Part shown: piece by piece, positions 37,278-46,954 of the stretch
Position numbering within the stretch: position 1 is the first letter of the stretch
Layout of the letters: each line of letters opens with the position of its first letter
DNA from: CAIYTF01 sp963664845
Lineage (GTDB): Bacteria > Bacteroidota > Ignavibacteria > Ignavibacteriales > Ignavibacteriaceae
Length of the DNA: 64,000 nucleotides
Direction of reading: 5' to 3'
Assembly (NCBI GenBank): GCA_963664845.1
Contig: OY761615.1
Span: 62,001 to 126,000, forward strand
Notes under the pieces: generated by a model
Seen by the model: only the letters and a program-made list of their open reading frames with translations
Told to the model about the DNA's origin: nothing
Database searches by the model: none
Program-made: the position numbers and the translations under genes

Positions 37278-38099
37278 GTGAAAAAATTAATCACCTTCGG
37301 GTTTGCTTTTTTTATCGTTTTTACGGCCACTCCTCAATCATTCCTTGGCACACGTTCAGCGGGACTCCTTGGGGCCGAACTTTCCTCCCCCCGAAGTATC
37401 CTTACAGCGACCAACAATCCGGCGTCAATAGCCTTACTTCACCATTTACAGCTTGAGGCAGCGATAAGTCCATCGCCATTCGGGCTGAATGAACTTAAAA
37501 CCCTTACCGGCGGCATTGTATACCCTTCCAGTGTGGGCGGCATTGGATTTGTGGTGCAGAATTACGGATTTGAACTCTATAGTGAATTCCAGGCACAGGC
37601 AATTTACGGGCGAAGAATTATGGACTCCCTGTATATAGGGGTTAGTTTTGATTATTATAATCTTCAAATCAGGAACTATGGCAATGCGGCAACACTAATA
37701 GCAAATTTTGGAATGCTGCTTCCCCTGGACAGGCATTTGACGCTAAACTTCTCTGCTCATAATATCGCAGCGTCAAAAATAGGTGCGTCCGGAGAAAGAC
37801 TGCCAAGTGATTTCCTGTGTGGAGCGACCTATACCTATGAACAGAATTTCACCATTTCCCTTGCCCTGGAAAAGGAAACCGGTAATCATACATCCATCAG
37901 CACCGGAATATCTTCAACGCTTACTGAAAATGTTGAGCTGCTTGCCGGATATAGGACCGACCCGGCACTCATTGGATGCGGTCTATGCATTACTTATGAT
38001 CTTGTAGGTATCACTTATGCGCTGAACAAGCACCCTGAATTGGGCTATACGCACATTTTCGGGCTTTCGGTTGACTTCAACTCACTTTGTTGTCCGTGA
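37278..38099 (+). CDS. PorV-like outer-membrane beta-barrel protein
   Basis: This 273-residue protein starts at GTG (KKLITFGFAFFIVF...) with a signal peptide ending near TPQS. The mature part begins FLGTRSAGLLGAELSSPRSIL and contains ATNNPAS, a pattern like the one that opens PorV/FadL-like barrels (here TATNNPASIALL). It then alternates short strands to a C-terminal LSVDFNSL. The likely role is an outer-membrane component near T9SS; a true PorV (LptO) would be about 380 residues, so this is a shorter relative. It is 3 bp ahead of the next gene. Confidence 0.65.
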   Translation: MKKLITFGFAFFIVFTATPQSFLGTRSAGLLGAELSSPRSILTATNNPASIALLHHLQLEAAISPSPFGLNELKTLTGGIVYPSSVGGIGFVVQNYGFELYSEFQAQAIYGRRIMDSLYIGVSFDYYNLQIRNYGNAATLIANFGMLLPLDRHLTLNFSAHNIAASKIGASGERLPSDFLCGATYTYEQNFTISLALEKETGNHTSISTGISSTLTENVELLAGYRTDPALIGCGLCITYDLVGITYALNKHPELGYTHIFGLSVDFNSLCCP

Positions 38100-38102
38100 T
38101 CA

Positions 38103-40025
38103 ATGAAACCTTCATTGGGGATCATATTGTGGTTTGTTCTGGTCATAACCTCTGGAATTAAGGGTCAAATAGCCCAGGAAAGCATTACCGGTTCCTTCAC
38201 GCCAATATATTTTGATACACCTGACAATAGCATACCCTATGAATTGGAAGAATATTTCCGGGAGGTGCAAAAGCATCCCATTAATATTAATGCGGCAACA
38301 CAAAATGAATTGCAAATCATCCCATTCCTGACAACCGGGCAAATCGACAAGATCATCAGGTACAGGAACCAAAACCAACACTTCTTTTCCACTCGTGAAC
38401 TCTATAACGTTCCGGGTATCGATTCTTCAATTATTTCGACGATGCTGCCCTTCCTTTGTGTCCAGAAACAAACATCGGGCGTGACCCGGCTAAAGAAAAT
38501 GCCTGAAAGTTATCTTGATCGCGCCGCTTACGATGTTTCATTCCGGATACTTCAGGGAGTAACAGGTGATTCGGTAGTGAAAAAAAATGCATTTTATTCT
38601 ATGAAACTGCATGCCGAAATAGCACCGGATTATCAATTCGGATTTGCCTGGAACAGCTCTTCAAAAACCAAGGTCAAAGAATTGCTTTCATTTTATTTGA
38701 ATCTGCAAAGCATTCCATGGTGTGAACGCATGATCATTGGCGACTATCGTGTTTCATTTGGCGGCGGTTTATTGCTGGGAAGGTATTTCCCGCCAGGCAG
38801 GACGTTTAATTCGGCACTCGATCTTAATGACGGCGCTTCGCTTCAGACAAATTCCAATCTTTCCTCCGCAAAAATGCTGCGCGGCATTGCGGCGTTAATT
38901 CCTTTAACACCTGTTACATCATTCACCTCTTTTGTTTCGCGCAGGACAGTAAGGCCTGACACATCCTCCGCCGGTGTCCGGATCAATAGTCAGAAATTCA
39001 CTACGTATGATGATTTGAGCATGTCTGTGGATGGAGGAACTGATGAGACAACTGCTGGATTCATTCTCAATACCCATTTGTCCCGTAATATTTCCTTTTG
39101 TGCGCTTATAGGCACTCAACATTTTGATGAGCCACTAAAATTTGGTACACATTCCCTTCAAAGCCTTATGCTTTATTCGATTAATTCCTCCATCATCTCA
39201 GAGAACTACTCTTTCTCGGGCGAAATGGCATATATTGACGAAAAAGTGCCCTATCGTATGTCCCTAAGGTTCATACCAAACAAATTGTTTTCAATTATGT
39301 ATGCAAAAAGAAATTTCCCATCGGCTTCTGAAACAAGCTTATCACAACGCGGGGGCCAAACCGGCAATGGAGAATTTGAAACAGGTAATTTGCTGGCCGT
39401 CCATGCGGAAGCATCTCAAATTATCCTGAATGCATATTATGATCAATACAGCTTCTCAAACGCTTCAGCAAAACAGTCTGTATTGACGGGTTCTGAATAT
39501 TATGTGAAAGCAGAGAGAAGATTTGCCGGATATGTGACTGCAAAACTGTTTACCGGGGTTACCAACAAAGATAAACCTGTGATGGTTAATTCAATTCTGC
39601 GCATACTCAGGGAAGAAGCTCATTTCGTTGGAGGCAGGATCACTATTAGTGCAACAAAACAAATAGCTTGTTCTCTTTCACCTCTCTATAAATATTCCAA
39701 AATAGCAGAAACAGGAGGTTCAAGAGGATTCGGACAAGTGTTTGGCATAGCTCTTTCGCCAAACTCAGAGATTCAAATCCATGCTGCCTTCACCTCCTGT
39801 CAGACAGATGATTACTCCTCTGCTCTTTCCTTTTTCGAACCTGATTTGCCTGGCATGATTTCTTTTAATTCACTTTCAGGAGATGGATCCAAGATTGCTG
39901 TTTCTGTCGTGTGGCATCCCGATAACAAAGTGATGATAGGGGGAAAAATTGCAATTCAAAGGCGAAACGGTGCATTTGACAGGGAGACCGATCAATTTGA
40001 ATTGAGAATAGATTATGTTTTCTGA
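38103..40025 (+). CDS. Outer-membrane protein with N-terminal helix-hairpin-helix domain
   Basis: The protein has 640 residues. A signal peptide (about 1-22) is followed by a helix-hairpin-helix region of the ComEA type: HPININAATQNELQIIPFL at about 58-76, then GQIDKIIRYRNQNQ and FFSTRELYNVPGID. The remaining 500 residues are strand-rich with repeated aromatic-ended beta segments and end in DQFELRIDYVF, the usual C-terminal signature of an outer-membrane barrel. HhH domains normally bind DNA, so one facing the periplasm on a barrel is notable. Its start is 3 bp after the PorV-like stop. Similar proteins are known only as uncharacterised in Bacteroidota and Ignavibacteria. Confidence 0.8.
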   Translation: MKPSLGIILWFVLVITSGIKGQIAQESITGSFTPIYFDTPDNSIPYELEEYFREVQKHPININAATQNELQIIPFLTTGQIDKIIRYRNQNQHFFSTRELYNVPGIDSSIISTMLPFLCVQKQTSGVTRLKKMPESYLDRAAYDVSFRILQGVTGDSVVKKNAFYSMKLHAEIAPDYQFGFAWNSSSKTKVKELLSFYLNLQSIPWCERMIIGDYRVSFGGGLLLGRYFPPGRTFNSALDLNDGASLQTNSNLSSAKMLRGIAALIPLTPVTSFTSFVSRRTVRPDTSSAGVRINSQKFTTYDDLSMSVDGGTDETTAGFILNTHLSRNISFCALIGTQHFDEPLKFGTHSLQSLMLYSINSSIISENYSFSGEMAYIDEKVPYRMSLRFIPNKLFSIMYAKRNFPSASETSLSQRGGQTGNGEFETGNLLAVHAEASQIILNAYYDQYSFSNASAKQSVLTGSEYYVKAERRFAGYVTAKLFTGVTNKDKPVMVNSILRILREEAHFVGGRITISATKQIACSLSPLYKYSKIAETGGSRGFGQVFGIALSPNSEIQIHAAFTSCQTDDYSSALSFFEPDLPGMISFNSLSGDGSKIAVSVVWHPDNKVMIGGKIAIQRRNGAFDRETDQFELRIDYVF

Positions 40026-40178
40026 GCCTCATGAATCTGCGGTATCCAAGAGGCTGTATTAAGAGAGTAAAAGGGTACGCGCCCCGCCAGATGCGGGATT
40101 TCGTAGAACTCTATTTTTACGGGAATGGCAAGCTGTATTAAGCTGATGCAATCAGCAGCAGTTTACATGATAAAATGG

Positions 40179-41420
40179 CTATGGCTTTCTTCCGGTGATC
40201 AACCGGACGGCATTCCGGAACGATAAATAGGACCATATCCACTCAGCCATAACCCTGAACCGGTTGCGGTAAGAAATAAGGAAAAAAACATGGATAAACG
40301 ACCACAGCAGCCAGGCAAAGAAGCCGGTAAACTTTAACCCCCAAATATTTGCCACCGCTTTTGCTCTTCCAATGGTTGCCATACTTCCTTTGTCAACATA
40401 TTTGAAAGGCTTACTAAGTTTGCCCTCCATACGGTTTTTGATCGCCTTCCCAACATATCTGCCTTCCTGCATAGCTGCGGGTGCAACTCCGGGAACCAAT
40501 TCGTTTTCGTTCATGGTTACCGCAGAAGCATCACCAATAACAAAAATGTTTTCGTTGCCGGGAATTGACAGATCGGCATTAACCAATGCTCTACCGGCCC
40601 GGTCAAGGGGTATTTCAAGGCACTTTAATAAGGGAGAGGCCGCATTCCCCGCGGCCCAGATAACATTTTTTGTGGGAACTGTCTCGCCTGATATCTTTAC
40701 ACTGTTCTGATCAATCTCTTCCGCCATCGCTTTGAGTAGAACGGTCACTCCCATTTGAGTGAGCACTTCCTTGGTATAATCAGCCTGCTGTTCGGAATAC
40801 ATAGGAAGCAGTCGTGAACCTGCCTCTATCAGAAGTATCTTTACACTCTGTGGATCAATATTATTGAAATCCTTCTCCAATATCTGTTTTGCTATTTCGG
40901 CAATTGAGCCAGCCATTTCCACGCCTGTTGGTCCCCCGCCAATGATTGCGAACGTGAGATATGATCTTTTTTCTTCGCCATCCGGCAATATCTCGGCTTT
41001 TTCGAAGGCATAGAGCATCTTTTCCCGGATGAGCAATGCATCATTCAGCGTTTTAAGTCCGGGTGCGTCCGTTTCCCAATTGTCTTTGCCAAAATAGGTA
41101 TGGCGTGCACCCGTTGCCACAATTAAAAAATCATACTGCTGAGATTGTTCCTGCAGTATAACGCTCGAATTAGCTGTGTCAATGGAAAGTACTTCTTCCA
41201 TGATTACATGCACATTGTCATATCCGGTGAAAATTGCCCTTACCGGCATGGCTATATCTGCCGGGGACAAACCTGCCGTAGCTACCTGGTATAAGAGAGG
41301 TTGAAAAAGATGGTGGTTCGTTTTATCGATGATCACTATATCACAATTGCTGTCACATAACTCTTTTGCTGCCGATATGCCCCCAAACCCTGCCCCGACT
41401 ATAATAACTTTTTGTTTCAT
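40179..41420 (-). CDS. ndh: Type II NADH:quinone oxidoreductase (NDH-2)
   Basis: This is a 413-residue membrane-bound flavoprotein that moves electrons from NADH to quinone without pumping protons. It has FAD-binding GAGFGGISAA at the start, HLFQPLLYQVATAGLSPADIA (typical of NDH-2), NADH-binding IIGGGPTGVEMAGS and FVIGDAS near residue 300. Hydrophobic segments follow at the C-terminus (GFFAWLLWSFIHVFFLI). The start is set at the ATG at 41420 (MKQKVIIVG), since upstream codons would precede the FAD motif and match nothing in the family. Confidence 0.93.
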   Translation of the reverse strand: MKQKVIIVGAGFGGISAAKELCDSNCDIVIIDKTNHHLFQPLLYQVATAGLSPADIAMPVRAIFTGYDNVHVIMEEVLSIDTANSSVILQEQSQQYDFLIVATGARHTYFGKDNWETDAPGLKTLNDALLIREKMLYAFEKAEILPDGEEKRSYLTFAIIGGGPTGVEMAGSIAEIAKQILEKDFNNIDPQSVKILLIEAGSRLLPMYSEQQADYTKEVLTQMGVTVLLKAMAEEIDQNSVKISGETVPTKNVIWAAGNAASPLLKCLEIPLDRAGRALVNADLSIPGNENIFVIGDASAVTMNENELVPGVAPAAMQEGRYVGKAIKNRMEGKLSKPFKYVDKGSMATIGRAKAVANIWGLKFTGFFAWLLWSFIHVFFLISYRNRFRVMAEWIWSYLSFRNAVRLITGRKP

Positions 41421-41741
41421 TGTACTATCAAATTTCTTACGAATAAAATTTATCAAATTTGCGGAATCAGAGTTCCCATGGGAGAAGTTTTGACACGCAA
41501 ACTGATCGTTGCCTAAACAATTCAAGTGCATATACTACAAGATCAAACACACTTGAAGAATGCTTGCCATGCAGGGGTTTTCTGATCTTTTACAGGTAAT
41601 ATACAGACACACAGCTTTAGGTTTACGGGCATATTACTGCACCGCGCCAGATCAGGCGCATTAAACTTGCATTGGCATGCAGTATAATTATAACAAGAAG
41701 TTTGTGGAAAATTGTTCCCGGAAACGGAAAAAAGAAGTGGT

Positions 41742-44105
41742 TTATTCGGAAAGCGGAATCGAGAACGAAAACGTTGTTCCCTTATTTTTATTGCTCTTGA
41801 CAGAGACCTGCCCATTATTTTTAAGGACAAAATCATGTACCAGCATTAAACCAAGACCGGCACCGATCTCACTGTCGGTACCATAAGTAGAATGAATTGT
41901 GTCGAGATGAAAGAGCTTACCCATTTCCTCATCGGTCATCCCTACGCCCTGATCTGTTATATTAACCCAGACTTCATTTGCCCCGGGTTCGACAGTTATT
42001 TCAATGGTGGTATTATGTGGCGAAAACTTGATAGCATTGGAAAGCAGATTTTGCATGACCGAGGAAATCATTTTTTTATCGGCAAAAGGTAAAATCGAGT
42101 CAGGTGCCTGGACAACTATCGTTAGTTTCTTCCTGTCCACTGTTCCCCGTACCAATTCAATGGAGTTAGCAATGATCTCATTTAGATTAATATACTCCGG
42201 ATCAAACGTCATATAGCCACGCTGAAATCGCGAAAATTCAAGCAGATTTGTCAGCATATCGTACGCGCTTGTTGAAACCCGCTTCAAAGAGGTAAGAATG
42301 GCAAGAGCCTCCTGTTGAGGCATTTCGCCATACTCATTAAGAAGTATGTTTACAAACCCGATTATCGAACTGAAGGGAGTTCTTAGATCGTGAGACACCA
42401 ATGAGAACAGTTTATCTTTGGCAGCGTTGGTTTCTTCGAGCTGTTTAACCAGCTGAAGCCGTTCCCTTTCCTGAGATTTTCTTTCGATGGCCTGGGAGAT
42501 TGAAAATGCAATAGGTTCCACTATCCGCATATCCAGAAGTGAATAGGCCAGGGGGTCTGTATAATCCTGCAGAACTATTGCTCCGATAGCCTCTTTTTTG
42601 ATAATGAGGGGAACTCCAAGCCAACAAGCAACGGGTTTCTCTGCCGGGTCCAATTCACCTTCGGCACATAATTTTTCATTCAATTCTCTGTCAATTAACC
42701 ACGACTTCCTGGTCCGTAATACTAACTGAGTCCGGCTTTTTAGAGACAAAGGTATCGGTTCTGATGTTCCAATTTCACCGGTCAAATATGCAAAAGCAAG
42801 CATCCCGGTATTTCTGTCGCTGAGGGCAATAAAAAAATTCTTTGCAGGAAGCAATGTTGTAATAGATTTATGAATAAAAGCATAAAAATCCTGTAAATCG
42901 CCAATCGCGTCCGAAGCTTCAAGTATTTGATTAATGGTCTTTTTGATCCTGATATCAAGATTTTCAGCTGTCACATCCTTGAAAATGATTTGAAATGCGG
43001 ATGTTCCCTCAAATTGCATAGGGATAGCACTTACCCGCATCGTGATTTTCTCATTTTTCAGGTTATAAAATTCATCCTGAAATTCAAAGTGTTTCTGCCG
43101 CTTTGCCCTTATTTCTTCAAATAGTTGGAGGTGCTTTTCGAGTGTGGCAGGTGGGCTGAACCGATGGATACTCTCTTTCAGCAAAACCGAGCTGTTATCG
43201 GTACCTAAAATTTTAGCCGCCTCAGTATTGGCAAACACAATTTTTTCGTTCTGAACCACCAAAATACCAACCGGTGAAAAAGTAAGGTGGTTTACGAGGC
43301 TCTTATTTGCCTCCTTTAAGGACTGGAGGATCACTTTTGTTTCAGACAGATTCTTTAATACCCCCAATTGACCGATGTTCTTCCCTTTTTTATCCTTTAT
43401 TTTTACCGCCTGTTCTTCATACCATACCTGGCTGCCATCCTTGGTTTGCAATAAGTATTCATTCTTTACCGCTTGTTTAACCACGCTGCCACCTGGAATT
43501 GCCGGTAGTGCTGAGGTGATTGAAACACCAGCCTTCTCAATCTTCCTGATAATTTTGTGGAACTTGATTTTATTTACTTCATCAATTGAATACCCAAGCT
43601 GATTGCTAACGTTATCTGACATAAAAAGGAATTCATCATGCACAATATCCTGGATATAATAAATTTCCTGCGTCACCTGCGCAAGCCGATTAAGAAAAGC
43701 TGATTGCTCCAGAAAATACTCAAATCCTGATTCAGGTTTTCCTGGTTTAAAATGCACAATAAATAATTCGGAACTGTATTTTCTGAATGTCAGAGACAGG
43801 GGGGCTTCAGGTGGTGTAATTGCAATAACTTCTGTGTTGGCGGATATAAGCAGGTTCAGCCTGGATATTGCTGACTGGACATCCCAGGAAACAGGTGACA
43901 GTTTTTCCAAAATTTCGACCAGCGTTGATGGCTTTGGTAATGCTTCTATGCCCATAAACCTCAGCATATTGTTGTTGGCGGCAACCGTGAAAAGCTGGTC
44001 GTCAAACAGCAAAACACACTCCTCAATCATCTCAATTACACCTTTAAGAGAAGAGGCTTCACATTGAGAATTGATATGAGAACTCAAAACGGGTCCATGA
44101 GACAA
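41742..44105 (-). CDS. Cytoplasmic PAS-PAS-PAS-GAF hybrid sensor histidine kinase
   Basis: The 787-residue protein has no transmembrane helix. Several PAS-type sensor segments come first (about residues 20-110, 130-250 with the LLQTKDGSQVWYEEQ PAC-like tail, and 260-380). Then a GAF domain (about 390-540), then HisKA with the phospho-acceptor LVSHDLRTPF, and a HATPase with NLLSNAIKFS, DQGVGM and GAGLGLMLVHDF. There is no receiver domain. The open frame begins at a TTG at 44105; an ATG at 44030 has a better AAAGGTG site but would cut into the first PAS helix, so the exact start is uncertain. No response regulator is adjacent. The partner and signal are unknown. Confidence 0.88.
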   Translation of the reverse strand: MSHGPVLSSHINSQCEASSLKGVIEMIEECVLLFDDQLFTVAANNNMLRFMGIEALPKPSTLVEILEKLSPVSWDVQSAISRLNLLISANTEVIAITPPEAPLSLTFRKYSSELFIVHFKPGKPESGFEYFLEQSAFLNRLAQVTQEIYYIQDIVHDEFLFMSDNVSNQLGYSIDEVNKIKFHKIIRKIEKAGVSITSALPAIPGGSVVKQAVKNEYLLQTKDGSQVWYEEQAVKIKDKKGKNIGQLGVLKNLSETKVILQSLKEANKSLVNHLTFSPVGILVVQNEKIVFANTEAAKILGTDNSSVLLKESIHRFSPPATLEKHLQLFEEIRAKRQKHFEFQDEFYNLKNEKITMRVSAIPMQFEGTSAFQIIFKDVTAENLDIRIKKTINQILEASDAIGDLQDFYAFIHKSITTLLPAKNFFIALSDRNTGMLAFAYLTGEIGTSEPIPLSLKSRTQLVLRTRKSWLIDRELNEKLCAEGELDPAEKPVACWLGVPLIIKKEAIGAIVLQDYTDPLAYSLLDMRIVEPIAFSISQAIERKSQERERLQLVKQLEETNAAKDKLFSLVSHDLRTPFSSIIGFVNILLNEYGEMPQQEALAILTSLKRVSTSAYDMLTNLLEFSRFQRGYMTFDPEYINLNEIIANSIELVRGTVDRKKLTIVVQAPDSILPFADKKMISSVMQNLLSNAIKFSPHNTTIEITVEPGANEVWVNITDQGVGMTDEEMGKLFHLDTIHSTYGTDSEIGAGLGLMLVHDFVLKNNGQVSVKSNKNKGTTFSFSIPLSE

Positions 44106-44302
44106 TATTCCATTACCAAATATACTATTTCAAATAGTATTTTGCTGTAGTAAATTGTATACCCTGCTATTCATCAGAAGCAGAATTCCGCTTTTGAAAA
44201 AGCAGAAAGTTTGTTTCCAAAAAATATCCTTCGATTTTGGTTTGGGGCTGTTTTTTTCAGAACTTAGTCTTTATATTACCAAATCATATCAAAAGTTTTT
44301 AG

Positions 44303-45103
44303 TTGAAGATTAAAACAGATTCCGTTACCGACACCAAGTTTCGTTCCCTGCGGGAATTTTTTGAGAATTTGAGCAAGCTGCATGGCTTCATGCTTAAGTT
44401 CTTTGCGAACGCGGTAATGCCTCCCTTCGATTTGGCAGAAATTGCCAAACATATGTATGAGCTTGGTGTTAAAACCATGCCAATTGTCAGTATAACCGGC
44501 ATAATCATCGGTCTGGTATTGGCCCTGCAGAGCCAGCCGGTGTTGGCCCGGTTTGGGGCAGAGTCATTTCTGCCTGCAATGGTTACCATTTCTGTAGTGA
44601 GAGAATTGGGCCCGGTACTTACTGCATTGATATTCGCAGGGAGAGTCAGTTCCGGAATAGGTGCGGAGCTTGGCTCGATGCGTGTGACCGAACAGATTGA
44701 CGCGATGGAAGTAAGTGCAATTGACCCCTTTAAGTTTTTAGTGGTAACCCGGGTGATTGCAACCACTCTGATACTCCCCTTCCTCACTATGTATTCAATC
44801 TTTCTTTCAGTTGTAGGGTGTTATATTGCAATATTTTTGATTCAGCCAATGACTCCCACTCTTTATATCGGCGCCGTAATTGACTCAATCACTTTTTCCG
44901 ATTTACTGCCTGGAGTAGGAAAAACATTCATTTTTGGCTATTTGGTTGGGATAATAGGAGCATTTAAAGGGTATTTGGCTGAGAATGGCACTGAAGGGGT
45001 CGGGAAAGCTTCCACAACCGCTGTTGTCTATGCTTCGCTCTGCATCCTTATTACCGATACGATTCTTGTTAAAGCAACGTTGTGGTTATGGCCGACAAAC
45101 TGA
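44303..45103 (+). CDS. mlaE: MlaE-type permease of a phospholipid ABC transporter
   Basis: This 266-residue permease has the MlaE/YrbE pattern: GVKTMPIVSITGIIIGLVLALQS, then VRELGPVLTALIFAGRVSSGIGAELGSM and AISPF-like EVSAIDPFKFLVVTRV. It carries five to six transmembrane helices. The start is TTG because a TAG stop lies directly upstream in frame. It is the first gene of an mlaE-mlaF-mlaD operon; the ATPase start overlaps by 16 bp. MlaB and MlaC are not seen, which is common outside proteobacteria. Confidence 0.92.
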   Translation: MKIKTDSVTDTKFRSLREFFENLSKLHGFMLKFFANAVMPPFDLAEIAKHMYELGVKTMPIVSITGIIIGLVLALQSQPVLARFGAESFLPAMVTISVVRELGPVLTALIFAGRVSSGIGAELGSMRVTEQIDAMEVSAIDPFKFLVVTRVIATTLILPFLTMYSIFLSVVGCYIAIFLIQPMTPTLYIGAVIDSITFSDLLPGVGKTFIFGYLVGIIGAFKGYLAENGTEGVGKASTTAVVYASLCILITDTILVKATLWLWPTN

Positions 45104-45840
45104 TTCAAATTGATCATCTCTCGAAGAGTTTTGGGAATCATCATGTTCTTGACGATGTCACGTTTCATGTCGACAGAACTGAAAATCTGGTTATTTTCGG
45201 GAAAAGCGGCACCGGCAAAAGCGTTTTACTTAAATGCATGGTCGGTTTACTGACTCCTGACGCCGGCTCCATTTTCGTTGAAAACAAAAATGTGTTGGCA
45301 TTTAAAAGTAAAGATTGGCGCAAATTCCGGAAAGAGATAAGCTTCCTCTTTCAGAGTGCTGCACTCTATGATTCGATGACCGTTGCTGAAAACCTGGCGT
45401 TTCCCCTAATCCGGAATTTTAAATTTACCGGAGCCGAAATTACCAAAAAAATTGAACGCGCACTTGAAATGGTATCGCTATCGGAGGCGATCAATAAAAT
45501 GCCCTCCGAACTCTCTGGTGGAATGCGCAAACGCATTGGACTGGCACGTTCAATAATTACCGAGCCTAAACTTATGCTCTATGATGAACCTACCACCGGG
45601 CTGGATCCTATAACAACCAAAGAAATCAGTAAATTAATACGGGACCTGCAATCTCACCTGAAAATGACGTCTATTGCTGTTACGCATGATCTTATTTGCG
45701 CTCAAATGATAGCTGACCGGTCAATCGTTCTCCGCGACGGCAAAATTGTTTTTGAAGGCGAAATGGATAATCTTCTCAAACAACAGGATCCGTTCCTGAA
45801 AAACTTTTTTAGTCCGGATTATGTTCTGGACGAATCTTAA
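45088..45840 (+). CDS. mlaF: MlaF-type ATPase of the phospholipid ABC transporter
   Basis: This is a 250-residue nucleotide-binding protein. The start is the ATG at 45088 (MADKLIQIDHL), 16 bp inside the end of mlaE. Motifs are intact: Walker A GKSGTGKSVLL, Q-loop FLFQSAALYDSMT, signature LSGGMRKRIGLARS, Walker B LMLYDEPTTGLDP, H-loop VTHD. The QSAALYDSMTVAENLAFPL segment is characteristic of MlaF proteins. It drives lipid movement through the permease. Confidence 0.94.
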   Translation: MADKLIQIDHLSKSFGNHHVLDDVTFHVDRTENLVIFGKSGTGKSVLLKCMVGLLTPDAGSIFVENKNVLAFKSKDWRKFRKEISFLFQSAALYDSMTVAENLAFPLIRNFKFTGAEITKKIERALEMVSLSEAINKMPSELSGGMRKRIGLARSIITEPKLMLYDEPTTGLDPITTKEISKLIRDLQSHLKMTSIAVTHDLICAQMIADRSIVLRDGKIVFEGEMDNLLKQQDPFLKNFFSPDYVLDES

Positions 45841-45849
45841 GGAAACCTT

Positions 45850-46884
45850 ATGGCACAAAAAAATACAGCAGTAAAATTAGGAATCTTTATCTTCATTGGC
45901 TTTGTACTCATCATAACCGCCGTGTTTCTGATTGGGAACAAGGAGTCGATGTTTTCAAAGACGCTTACCATTAAAGCATACTTCAAAACCATCGAAGGCC
46001 TTCGCAAGGGAGCCCCGGTACGCCTTTCGGGCATTGATGTGGGCAGCATAAAAGATATACAAATCGTAGGAAATGAAAAGGGACAGGTAGAAGTGACCAT
46101 GCGTTTAAATGCCGACGCACAACGATTCATCAAAACAAACACCCGCGCTGCAATTGAGACAGAAGGTTTGGTTGGAAATAAGGTCATTAACCTAATGCTC
46201 TCCCCGCTTGAGGCCCCGGTTATTTCGGATGGCGGCTCAATTCAGGGAGTTGAGCCCTTGGCGTTTGGAGTGATAATTGAAGAAGCACAGGGAACACTGG
46301 GTTACATAAAAGACATGACAAAAAATCTTTCTGAGATTATTCAGAAAGTGAATGAGGGCAACGGATCAATAGGAAAGCTAATCAACAGCAATGAGCTTTA
46401 CAACAATACAAACTCATTGATCATCACAGCGGACAAAAGCCTTGGTTCCATTTCCAATAAACTTGATACCGTACAAATTGTTGTTAACTCATTACTGAGC
46501 GGCGTACAGAATATCGTGCAAAACGTAGATAAAGTTGTTACGGATGTTGATAAGGTCATTCTTGACGTGCAATCCGGAAAGGGGCTCCTTGGTGAACTCA
46601 TCAAACAAAAGAGCCCGCTTGATTCCACTTTCCACACGATAATGGGTAATCTTATTGATATTTCAGTGGCCACCAAAAATGGGGCTGTCAAATTTGAAGA
46701 GAATATGGAAGCCCTAAAACGCAACTGGTTGTTCAAGAGCTATTTTGAGCAGAGAGGTTTTTATGATAAGACATCATATGAGCAACAGTTGGACAACTAT
46801 ATGAAGCAGATCAATGAGCGCATCAAGGTGCTTGATGAACGCCTTGAAACCCTGCGGAAACTGCAAAAACAAACCAAACAATAA
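45850..46884 (+). CDS. mlaD: MCE-domain lipid-binding protein (MlaD-like)
   Basis: The 344-residue protein has one N-terminal transmembrane helix (LGIFIFIGFVLIITAVFLIG), then an MCE domain (TIKAYFKTIEGLRKGAPVRLSGIDVGSI), then a long helical tail to residue 344 with coiled-coil character (LDNYMKQINERIKVLDERLETLRKLQ). This is longer than E. coli MlaD (183 residues). The long tail is typical of Bacteroidota and actinobacterial MCE proteins, and could form a tunnel across the periplasm. It has an AAGGAAA ribosome-binding site and a 9-bp gap from mlaF. Confidence 0.9.
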   Translation: MAQKNTAVKLGIFIFIGFVLIITAVFLIGNKESMFSKTLTIKAYFKTIEGLRKGAPVRLSGIDVGSIKDIQIVGNEKGQVEVTMRLNADAQRFIKTNTRAAIETEGLVGNKVINLMLSPLEAPVISDGGSIQGVEPLAFGVIIEEAQGTLGYIKDMTKNLSEIIQKVNEGNGSIGKLINSNELYNNTNSLIITADKSLGSISNKLDTVQIVVNSLLSGVQNIVQNVDKVVTDVDKVILDVQSGKGLLGELIKQKSPLDSTFHTIMGNLIDISVATKNGAVKFEENMEALKRNWLFKSYFEQRGFYDKTSYEQQLDNYMKQINERIKVLDERLETLRKLQKQTKQ

Positions 46885-46915
46885 TGTTGCCCTTTGCCTT
46901 CTGATTTTAAGAACC

Positions 46916-46939
46916 AGGGGTTCAAAATCTTGAACCCCT
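46916..46939. terminator. Hairpin between convergent mlaD and peptidase genes
   Basis: A perfect 10-bp stem AGGGGTTCAA (46916-46925) and TTGAACCCCT (46930-46939) has a 4-nt loop, 32 bp after the mlaD stop and 16 bp past the stop of the convergent gene. There is no T-run on either side, so a bidirectional, Rho-independent role is possible but weak. Confidence 0.45.
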
Positions 46940-46954
46940 ACGCTCACTGCGCCT

